From positions 1,055,401-1,119,400 of the forward strand of contig CP143625.1 in assembly GCA_036362785.1 (NCBI GenBank): 64,000 bases of DNA. The letters run 5' to 3'. A program made the translations under genes and the position numbers. The DNA is from a beta proteobacterium MWH-UniP1 (GTDB lineage Bacteria > Pseudomonadota > Gammaproteobacteria > Burkholderiales > Burkholderiaceae_A). The notes under the pieces are model-generated. The model was given only the letters and a program-made list of their open reading frames with translations, had not been told where the DNA came from and made no database searches. Position 1 is the stretch's first letter. Each line of letters begins with the position of its first letter. Shown piece by piece: positions 57,801 through 64,000 of this stretch.

Positions 57801-60800
57801 CAAAGACGGGTCAGTCTCACCATAAACCTTGGTTTTGGCGACTGCTGTGACCGTGACCGGGCGGGCATTGATAGTCAAGCTACCCGGCGTATACGTAATG
57901 CTGTAGTTGCTCGCGTTAAACCCACCGGTGCCAGTAGCGCCCGCAATTTGGATCTCGTTTGCATAGGTGCCCACCCCTTGCGTGGTGGAAGCGGCATAGC
58001 CATTGGCTGCGCTCAGCGTGGCACTGGTTGCCAACTCGCCCGTTGCAAAGCTGCCCGACGTTAGACTGAAAGCTGACGTACCAAGCACTAACGCATCACC
58101 ATAGGTCTTACTCTGGTTGCTTGCGGTTAGTGTGATTGCACGTTGCCCAATGCTAAGGGTGCCATCAGCGGTGCTGAAGCTGTAGTTGGCTGCAGCCAGG
58201 TTACCCGTGCTACCGGTGATCGTGTAGCTGCCAACATCAGAAGTTGATGTAGCGACGGTACTGCCCGTTGCAGAGCCCGTGACCCCAGCGGAAGTTTTAT
58301 TCTCGCCATTGACATAGCCCGTAATCGTCTGGCTAAAAATCGGGTTTGCATCCCCGTATACCCTGCTCTTGTTATCTGCTGTTACGGTGAGTGTGGCCCG
58401 GCTGATCGTAGCGGCTACCGTTTTGCTGGTGGCATCCAGTACGTAGTCTGTGGCCTGTGAGCTATTGGTGCCCGTGATGCTGCCGATAGCCAAGCCCGAC
58501 ACCGTGATCTGGTTGGCACCAGCCACCGTGGCACTGTTGTAAGCGGCCCCGGTGTTGGTCAGCACCGCCGCCGTGTCATCGGTAATCAAGCCGCTAAAGG
58601 TATAGGTCGGTGTAAACCCATCAGGTGCGGCGGTTGTACCGTCATAGACCTTGGTCACACCGGTGTTGCTAATCGTGGGCGTGAGTGTCTTGGCCGTAAT
58701 CGTCACCGGTGCGTTAGCAACGTTTAAGGTGGGCAGCTGATAGTTCGATTCCAGACCACCACTTCCATCCGTAGCATCGCCCAGGGTGATCGCGTCGATG
58801 TACTTTCCGGCCGCAGCCACGTGCTTACTCGATGACGTCGCCCCCGTGTAGGTCAGCTTCTCAGAGCCCACCAAGTTGCCAATCGTCACCTGGCTACCCG
58901 TCAGGCTGTTCGATCCGTCATAGGTCTTAACTGCCGACAGCGAAACGACACGCTTGGTAATGTTGGCCATAACACTAGGCTGATCCGTAACCGTGTAGTT
59001 GCCAAGATCTGCGCCACCGTAGCTAAAGTTTGTTAGCGAAACGGTTTTGTTCTCGCCCGCGTTCTTGTTGTCAAATTTACCCGAACCTGCAGTAATAGTC
59101 AGCAGGTCGCCGGCAATTGAGTTGCCAAAGCTTAAGTTTGCGTAGCTTAGCGTCGCGCTATCTGATCCATCATAGGGCTTGTCAGCGGCAGACACACCAC
59201 TAACTGAGACCGCCCGTTTGCCAACGGTGAGTGTGCCGGGGGTATAGCTCAGACTGTAGCCAAGCTTGTCTACTGCACTCGCAACGCCTATTGAGTGCGT
59301 TCCGTAATTGAAGTTCCCGGATGTCGATGTGCCGGCAACACCTGCGGTGACAGACAGGGTGCTGTCGCCTATCATGTTCTCTGCCTTGTCACCATTTTGC
59401 AGCGTGCTGACCGTGGACGTAAGAGTGGGCAGGCTATCTCCGTACGTCATGCTCTTGCCAGCAACCGTAATTGTTGCTGTGGGCTGCTCGCGATACAGCG
59501 CGTTAACCTGATTAGTAGCGAGCGCAGTTGAGTAACCCGCCGTAACCGTGCCCGAAGAGTTAATGCTGGTGTTGTAACGGAAGTTCCCGCTAGCCGACCC
59601 AATAAGCGCGGTAAGCCCAGTGCTGTCGCTAATGCTGCCGGTGTACAGACCAATCGTTCCGCCGGTTCCAGCGGAAAGCACAGGGCTACCGTTCACAATG
59701 ATATTGCCAGATGCTGGTGTACCTGTGCCACCACGTGCTGCGCTTGTTCCCGCTGCTACACGAATAGCAGTCGACGTGGTGCTGGTGGTGTTGATGTTTT
59801 CTGCGATCGTCAGATTACCGCTGAGTGTCTGAATAAACACATCACCAGACGAGTAAATACCCGTTGGGTTGACCGTGCCAATTGTTAAACCACCACTGGC
59901 ATCAGCAAACGACAGCGCACCAATACGGGCGGTACTGCTTCCAGCCGCAATCGTGGCGACATTGTTCGAACTGTTGGTCAGGGTGAAGCTACCCGAACCC
60001 TGAAGCCCAAGACCAGAGGCAGTAATTGCCGCTGTCTGCGTTACCGAACCTGTGGCATGCAGATTAAGATTACCTGTCGTTGACGTTAGGGCGGCATTAA
60101 CTGCAATATCACCGCCATACACAGTAACCGACCCGGCAATTAATATTGCAGATGCAATAGTTACTTTCTTGTCAGATGTGCCATTTGCACTAGTGGCTTT
60201 ACCGATGGTAAGCCCACCGAGAGTAGCCCCAAAGACCCACCCGCTGTTTGAGAAGTCACTCGTAAAGTCTCCATCTGTCGGCTCTATGCGCAGTGTGCCA
60301 GCACCGGAAAAACCCGAAGTATTGGATGCGGGGGCATTGTTAGATAAAACCAAAACGCCAGCGTTTATAGATGTAGCACCGCTGTAGGTCTGGTTAGCCG
60401 TCAAAGTAAATGTCCCGCTGCCTTCCTTGGTCAGCGCACCGATGCCACTGATAACGTTTGCGATAGAAACACTATCCGACCGGTTAAATATCAAGGTTCC
60501 ATTGTTTGTTACAGCACCTTTACCGAGAGTACCGGTACTGCCACCGTTACCGATTTGCAGGGCACCTGCAGAAATTGTTGTTGTGCCACCATAAGCATTG
60601 GTTTTCGTAAGGGTGATTTTTCCGCTACCGCGCTGCTCAAGGCTTCCTCCCTCAGTGCCGTTGATGGTATTGGCGATCACGAGATCATCGCTACGATTGA
60701 ATACAAGCTTTGACGAAACCGTCTTGTCGAACGGCGAAAGCCTTACACTTCCAGACCCCAGAGTGCCCGCGGTTTTTCCGTCACCAACAATCAACTCACC

Positions 60801-63800
60801 TTTATAAACATCTGTAAGTCCTGCATAGCTGTTGTTGCCAGTTAGAGTTAATGAGCCTGAGCCGTACTTTGTGAACCCACCGCTTCCGCTGATGTTATTG
60901 GCAATCGTTATGTTGTCAGCACGATTGACCTGAAGTAAGCCATTGTTAATCACATCACCAATGCCGAGCGTACCAGCCTTATAATCAGACGAATTAGTTC
61001 CTAGGTGTAACTCACCTGCGACGATCACTGTACCGCCGCTGTAAGTATTGTTTTCACCGAAGTAAAGCCTGCCAGCACCGACTTTCGTAAGCGCGTACCC
61101 TCCGCCGATCGCTCTATTAATCTCTATATGCCCTGCGCCGCCGATATAGGTATTGCTTCCAAGAGTGACTAAACCATCTACCTTATAGCCGTTACCAACA
61201 TAGGCCGTATTACTATTGGTCAATGCCCCGACACCTCCACCCTGACCGCCCGTGCCGTATCCATATAGAGTTATGGATACATTCTGACTCCCCGTGTTGT
61301 AGTTGTTTAAATCCAATGATGCTGTACTGGTATCCGATGTGCCAACCGTAACGGCCGAGACGCCGAGCGCTGACCCACTTCCGAGCTTTAGCGTACCCGC
61401 TTTTACTTGGGTCTTCCCGTAATGACCAGGACTGTTCCCACTTAAGATCAGGGTTCCGCTTCCCTCTTTGACTAGTGACCCCTTCTCACCACTCGCAACC
61501 GAAGAAATAACATTCGAGACCGTAAACTCATCTAATCGGTTAAATACAAGCGACGCACCATCTGCAATAGAAACCGAGCCCGCACCGAGTGCCCCCGATG
61601 TTCCGCCATCACCTACTTGCAATGCGCCAGCGTTAACATAAGTTGCGCCCGCGTTAGTACTTGCGCCAGTGAGTAACCAAGTACCGGCGTCGACCTTGGT
61701 GACTGTGCCGGTGCCCGTGCCAATAATGCTTGCGATAGACCCGCCTTGCGAGCCGCCCAGCGTTAGGCCAAACCCTGAGCCGGTGATGGTTCCAACGTTT
61801 GTCAGATTGATGGCGCCAGTACCACCAACGATTGAGCTTGTAGCGCTCAGGGTTAGAAGACCTGCATAAGATGCAGGCGTAGCACTGCTATTAATTAACG
61901 CACCACCGCTATTAACACCCGTACCTCTGATTGTTAGCGGGTTAGTGTTAGCGACAGTCTGTCCGTTTAGATCTAAAACCGCTCCATTATTCACGGTTAC
62001 CGCGCCAGCTGCACCACCTAGTGCCGTGGCTGAACCGAGTTTCAATGTTCCAGCGCTGACGGTTGTTCCACCGGTGTAGGTGTTAGTACCCGAGACCAAT
62101 AAAGTTCCGGTGCCAGATTTGATCAGCCCACCCGCCAAACCAACAATGTTCCCGCTTAGGGTGATCGCTTGATCGGTATTGACAGTTAAAAGGTGGGAGC
62201 CATTTGTAATTCCCCCGCTGAACGTCACTCCCCCTGTGTTTGTGCTTTCAATTGTTGCAGCAGCAGAGAGGGCAATAGCGTTTGTCAGGTCGAAGGCGCT
62301 AGAACCGGTTGCCACTAAACCACCACCGTTAAACGTTATCGATCCCGTGCCAAGTGTGCCGGCATCAGCCACCGAAACCTTACCTGCACTAATAGTAGTT
62401 CCACCCGAGTATGTATTGCCCAGATTACTCAAACCAAGGGAACCGGCACCGGCTTTAACGACCGAGGCGTTCGTACCGCTAATAAGACCACTGTAAGTTG
62501 AATTGCCGGACTGAGTGACCGTAAAACTACGGCCATTTGCCAAGGTGATACCGCCACTACCAGTCAACCCAGAGGTAAAGATGGAAATATCTCCCGTGGA
62601 GGTATTTGTTGTGGTGATCGCCGCGCTTAGCTCAACATTCCCACCATAAATATTCACTAATCCATTTACGGTCTGGGAAGATCCCAGCGTGATATTCGCC
62701 GTGTTCGTTGACTTACCAATCTTCAAGCCACTCAATGTGCTGCCAAAATTTAGATTGCTGAGCGGCCAGGTCAAGGCGGCAGCAAAACTATTACTGACCG
62801 ACTCTACCGTCAGCGTTCCGGTGGTGTTGACTTTGGTTTTGTAGCTGCCATTTGCCTCAAATGTGAGTTTGTCCGCCTGGATCTTAATATTCGAGGAACT
62901 AGACGTAAATGAACCCAACAAGGGTGTGGTGCCGTCAGAACCCAAAAAGATGTCAGCCGAAACGCTGGGTTTTAAGTAAAACCCGTTATAAATGCCTGTC
63001 GACCCGGCTGCTTGCTTATCCGTTAAGGTGATTGCACCCGATGCAGATAAGACTTTGACGCTATGACCGTCTACTACGACACCCCTTGCATTAGTCGAGA
63101 CTTTGCCACCCGTTCCAGTAATCGAAATTGCGCCGGTCTCTGTTCGAACTAAAGTGCCCCCACCGAGATTGACACCATACACAGATGCTGTGCTTGTTGT
63201 GTTCGCCGCATCACCTGTAATGCTGATGTTACCCACGCCGCTAGTCTTGAGATCTGTACCAAACAGCCAAAGTGCAAAATCGTTTGTACCCGTACCTGGA
63301 TCACCGCTACTACCGAAGGCACCACTTAATGTAATGTTTCCACCACCGGCATCAATAACCGCCCGGCTACCAGAAAGTGCCCCAACTTTTATTGCGTTAT
63401 CTACGCCTGTAGTGAATGCACCTCCAGCAGCAGAATATTCGATATTTCCGCCGCTGGTAGTTACGCTCACACCAGCGGCTTGGGTAATCTTTTGCCCGAC
63501 GATGGAAATGCTGGTTCCGCTACTTGCTGTACTTGTTAGATTGGCGCTGAGACTAGCGTTTCCGCCGTAAATACTGATTGGGCCAGCGATGCTGATCGCA
63601 TTCTCAATTATGATTTCGCTAGAGTTACCGCTTTTCCCGATGGTCACACTACCCAAGCCCGAATCAAAACTCCAGCCGCTATTTGTGAACGTACTGGAAA
63701 AGCTGGCTGACGACGGCTCAATGACTAAACGCCCTGTCCCAGTAAATGTCTTGCTGCTGGGATTGGGTGCGTCGTTTCTTAGCACGAGCGCCCCATCGTT

Positions 63801-64000
63801 GATCGTGGTGGTTCCGGTATAGGTATTGTTAGCCGTCAGCGCAAAGGTGCCCGTGCCTGCTTTGGTCAAGGTCGTGCCCGAACCGGAAATAGTCCCAGAC
63901 AGTGAACTGCTGCCATTACTCGTTGTAACGCTTAATGCGGAAATACCAGAAATAGATTTCGACCCTGTAATTTGCCCCGAGGTGGTCGTGAGCGATAGGG
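54882..64000 (-). CDS. Giant TpsA-like exoprotein, N-terminal part (start beyond window, frameshifted end)
   Basis: Open without stop from base 64000 down to 54882, over 3000 codons; the signal peptide and TPS domain are outside. From about 64 to 59.5 kb it consists of autotransporter-associated beta-strand repeats (pattern LTKAGTGTFALTANNTYTGT, INAGVLVLSNNAP). From about 59.5 kb on it has MBG/YDG modules (KTKVYGETDPSLTYSVAADG; KVYDGTTAAPDGFTPTYTFS), many duplicated at DNA level. The last 25 residues before the stop (KPLMPARSRSQQSPKPRFMV and on) are out of frame with the repeat, marking the frameshift. Likely a secreted surface adhesin or S-layer-like coat. Confidence 0.85.
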   Translation of the reverse strand, partial: LSLTTTSGQITGSKSISGISALSVTTSNGSSSLSGTISGSGTTLTKAGTGTFALTANNTYTGTTTINDGALVLRNDAPNPSSKTFTGTGRLVIEPSSASFSSTFTNSGWSFDSGLGSVTIGKSGNSSEIIIENAISIAGPISIYGGNASLSANLTSTASSGTSISIVGQKITQAAGVSVTTSGGNIEYSAAGGAFTTGVDNAIKVGALSGSRAVIDAGGGNITLSGAFGSSGDPGTGTNDFALWLFGTDLKTSGVGNISITGDAANTTSTASVYGVNLGGGTLVRTETGAISITGTGGKVSTNARGVVVDGHSVKVLSASGAITLTDKQAAGSTGIYNGFYLKPSVSADIFLGSDGTTPLLGSFTSSSSNIKIQADKLTFEANGSYKTKVNTTGTLTVESVSNSFAAALTWPLSNLNFGSTLSGLKIGKSTNTANITLGSSQTVNGLVNIYGGNVELSAAITTTNTSTGDISIFTSGLTGSGGITLANGRSFTVTQSGNSTYSGLISGTNASVVKAGAGSLGLSNLGNTYSGGTTISAGKVSVADAGTLGTGSITFNGGGLVATGSSAFDLTNAIALSAAATIESTNTGGVTFSGGITNGSHLLTVNTDQAITLSGNIVGLAGGLIKSGTGTLLVSGTNTYTGGTTVSAGTLKLGSATALGGAAGAVTVNNGAVLDLNGQTVANTNPLTIRGTGVNSGGALINSSATPASYAGLLTLSATSSIVGGTGAINLTNVGTITGSGFGLTLGGSQGGSIASIIGTGTGTVTKVDAGTWLLTGASTNAGATYVNAGALQVGDGGTSGALGAGSVSIADGASLVFNRLDEFTVSNVISSVASGEKGSLVKEGSGTLILSGNSPGHYGKTQVKAGTLKLGSGSALGVSAVTVGTSDTSTASLDLNNYNTGSQNVSITLYGYGTGGQGGGVGALTNSNTAYVGNGYKVDGLVTLGSNTYIGGAGHIEINRAIGGGYALTKVGAGRLYFGENNTYSGGTVIVAGELHLGTNSSDYKAGTLGIGDVINNGLLQVNRADNITIANNISGSGGFTKYGSGSLTLTGNNSYAGLTDVYKGELIVGDGKTAGTLGSGSVRLSPFDKTVSSKLVFNRSDDLVIANTINGTEGGSLEQRGSGKITLTKTNAYGGTTTISAGALQIGNGGSTGTLGKGAVTNNGTLIFNRSDSVSIANVISGIGALTKEGSGTFTLTANQTYSGATSINAGVLVLSNNAPASNTSGFSGAGTLRIEPTDGDFTSDFSNSGWVFGATLGGLTIGKATSANGTSDKKVTIASAILIAGSVTVYGGDIAVNAALTSTTGNLNLHATGSVTQTAAITASGLGLQGSGSFTLTNSSNNVATIAAGSSTARIGALSFADASGGLTIGTVNPTGIYSSGDVFIQTLSGNLTIAENINTTSTTSTAIRVAAGTSAARGGTGTPASGNIIVNGSPVLSAGTGGTIGLYTGSISDSTGLTALIGSASGNFRYNTSINSSGTVTAGYSTALATNQVNALYREQPTATITVAGKSMTYGDSLPTLTSTVSTLQNGDKAENMIGDSTLSVTAGVAGTSTSGNFNYGTHSIGVASAVDKLGYSLSYTPGTLTVGKRAVSVSGVSAADKPYDGSDSATLSYANLSFGNSIAGDLLTITAGSGKFDNKNAGENKTVSLTNFSYGGADLGNYTVTDQPSVMANITKRVVSLSAVKTYDGSNSLTGSQVTIGNLVGSEKLTYTGATSSSKHVAAAGKYIDAITLGDATDGSGGLESNYQLPTLNVANAPVTITAKTLTPTISNTGVTKVYDGTTAAPDGFTPTYTFSGLITDDTAAVLTNTGAAYNSATVAGANQITVSGLAIGSITGTNSSQATDYVLDATSKTVAATISRATLTVTADNKSRVYGDANPIFSQTITGYVNGENKTSAGVTGSATGSTVATSTSDVGSYTITGSTGNLAAANYSFSTADGTLSIGQRAITLTASNQSKTYGDALVLGTSAFSLTSGSFATGELATSATLSAANGYAASTTQGVGTYANEIQIAGATGTGGFNASNYSITYTPGSLTINARPVTVTAVAKTKVYGETDPSLTYNVAADGVGTSRGLANSETLTGALARSAGENVGSYAIGQGTLINSNNSNYAISYVADNLSVTARPITLKASNQSKTYGDALVLGTSAFSLTSGSFATGELATSATLSAANGYAASTTQGVGTYANEIQIAGATGTGGFNASNYSITYTPGSLTINARPVTVTAVAKTKVYGETDPSLTYSVAADGVGTSRGLANSETLTGALARSAGENVGNYAIGQGTLINSNNSNYAITYVGNALTITPRTVTLSATKTYDGSTSLTGSQVTIGTGVGSETLTYTNASANSKHVAGADGNTTTADNFIAAITLANGSNGGLAGNYQLPTLNATNAPVTITAKTLTPTVSNTGVTKVYDGTTAAPTGFTPTYTFSGLITDDTAAVLTNTGAAYNSATVAGANQITVSGLAIGSITGTNSSQATDYVLDATSKTVAATISRASLTVTADNKSRVYGDANPTFSQTITGYVNGENATSANVTGSATGSSAATATSNVGSYTITGSTGNLAAANYSFTAADGALTVNQRPITVTAAAKTKIYGETDPSLTYSVAADGVGTSRGLANGETLTGALARSAGENVGNYAIGQGTLTNSNNSNYAITYVGDNLSVTARPITVTAVAKTKVYGETDPLLTYTLEAAGTSRGLVNGDTFTGSLARAAGENVGSYAIGQGTVANSNYAITYVADNLSVTARPITLTASNQSKTYGDALVLGTSAFSLTSGSYATGELATSATLSAANGYAASTTQGVGTYANEIQIAGATGTGGFNASNYSITYTPGNLTINARPVTVTAVAKTKVYGETDPSLTYSVSADGVGTSRGLANGETLTGALSRSAGENVGNYAIGQGTLTNSNNSNYAITYVGDNLSVTARPITLKASNQSKTYGDGLVLGTTAFSLTSGSYATGELATSATLSAANGYAASTTQGVGTYANEIQIAGATGTGGFNASNYSITYTPGKPLMPARSRSQQSPKPRFMVRLTRL
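54901..55430 (-). repeat. MBG pair unit, 530 bp (4-bp-deleted copy)
   Basis: Starts ACCATAAACCTTGG and ends where the same string recurs at 55431. The matching unit at 57285-57818 is 534 bases (178 codons). Here CAGG is missing after 54957 (TAATGG-T-TTACCC instead of TAATGGTCAGGTTACCC at 55491), so the unit is 530 bases and breaks the frame. Confidence 0.9.
56242..56726 (-). repeat. 485-bp direct repeat, copy 2
   Basis: Near-identical to 53594-54078 in the same orientation; the sequences diverge immediately on both sides. The sharp borders point to a recent duplication or gene-conversion tract. Confidence 0.85.
57285..57818 (-). repeat. MBG pair unit, 534 bp (intact copy)
   Basis: Distance between two ACCATAAACCTTGG marks at 57285 and 57819 is 534 bases, a multiple of three. 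It encodes the KTYGD module of 90-odd residues followed by the KVYGE module. It serves as reference for the deleted copy at 54901. Confidence 0.9.
59500..64000 (-). repeat. Autotransporter-associated beta-strand repeat region
   Basis: About a dozen degenerate repeats with the core L-x-K-x-G-x-G-T-L-x-L-x-G-N-N-T-Y-x-G, e.g. KSGTGTLLVSGTNTYTGGTT and KYGSGSLTLTGNNSYAGLTD. Typical of large beta-helical surface proteins. These copies are diverged, unlike the MBG array. Confidence 0.8.

Larger units (their letters stand above)
51650..59490 (-). repeat. Mosaic array of MBG/YDG modules in the exoprotein gene
   Basis: Bacterial Ig-like modules of 60-90 residues alternate, marked by KTYGD/KVYGE (MBG) and KVYDG (YDG). 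Four near-identical YDG stretches share the DNA around 52780, 53890, 56533 and 58420. Longer blocks recur: 52768-53290 with 56516-57050, and 53868-54390 with 58413-58930. Such identity predicts frequent recombination and copy-number change. Confidence 0.85.

Noticed and set aside
52768-58930. CRISPR-like regularly spaced repeats
   Set aside because: Repeats are hundreds of bases long, encode protein modules in one frame and lack short unique spacers.

Overview
The window is a stretch of chromosome from a betaproteobacterium, most likely of the order Burkholderiales. The evidence is gene content and order: map / rpsB-tsf-pyrH-frr-uppS-cdsA-dxr-rseP-bamA-skp-lpxD-fabZ-lpxA-lpxB-rnhB, then ppsR/ppsA, smpB/ratA-rnfH and guaB-guaA. 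Base composition is fairly GC-rich, genes are densely packed with many 4-bp stop/start overlaps, and no rRNA or tRNA gene was recognised. I cannot name a genus.

Region 1 (1-16.3 kb) is a housekeeping block. It covers translation (S2, EF-Ts, ribosome recycling, methionine aminopeptidase), UMP kinase, isoprenoid and phospholipid precursors (dxr, uppS, cdsA), the sigma-E protease RseP, outer-membrane assembly (BamA, Skp) and lipid A synthesis (lpxD, fabZ, lpxA, lpxB), ending with RNase HII and a SpoU-type methyltransferase. Region 2 (16.3-25 kb) holds the divergent ppsR/ppsA pair, smpB, ratA-rnfH and guaB-guaA. Between ppsA and smpB sits a BrnT/BrnA toxin-antitoxin pair flanked by two 70-bp copies of a structured element in inverted orientation (67/70 identical).

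Region 3 (25-32.6 kb) is accessory metabolism: a pirin gene divergent from a LysR regulator, an NAD(P)H-dependent FMN reductase, a complete TRAP transporter (Tat-exported binding protein, small permease, large permease with an unusual Pro/Ala-rich insert) and an outer-membrane MetA-like protein. Two ATTC-N9-GAAT sites, at the LysR/pirin divergence and before the reductase gene, suggest a small LysR regulon. Region 4 (32.6-44 kb) is mostly conserved single genes (ydcH-like, tadA, L,D-transpeptidase, parvulin, bolA, yciB, msrB, selO, a hotdog thioesterase, ygfZ, mltG-tmk-holB, tatD, an ankyrin protein, a MarR-like regulator). It contains a cluster of GGTGTC(A/T)GACACC palindromes before tadA; the same palindrome is found inside the guaA coding sequence.

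Region 5 (44.2-64 kb) is the most interesting part. One minus-strand unit of seven tightly spaced genes runs from a giant repeat-rich exoprotein (TpsA-like, N-terminus beyond the window) through a parvulin-like chaperone that has lost both signature histidines, a TpsB outer-membrane transporter, a SapC-family protein with a histone-like basic tail, and TonB, ExbB and ExbD. This looks like a two-partner secretion system with its own periplasmic chaperone and energy-transduction complex. The exoprotein consists of autotransporter-type beta-strand repeats, then a mosaic of MBG/YDG modules repeated at the DNA level, then a beta-helical C-terminus ending in a cysteine pair. The reading frame is broken by a 4-base deletion inside one repeat, which is either a real inactivating or phase-variable mutation or an assembly error.
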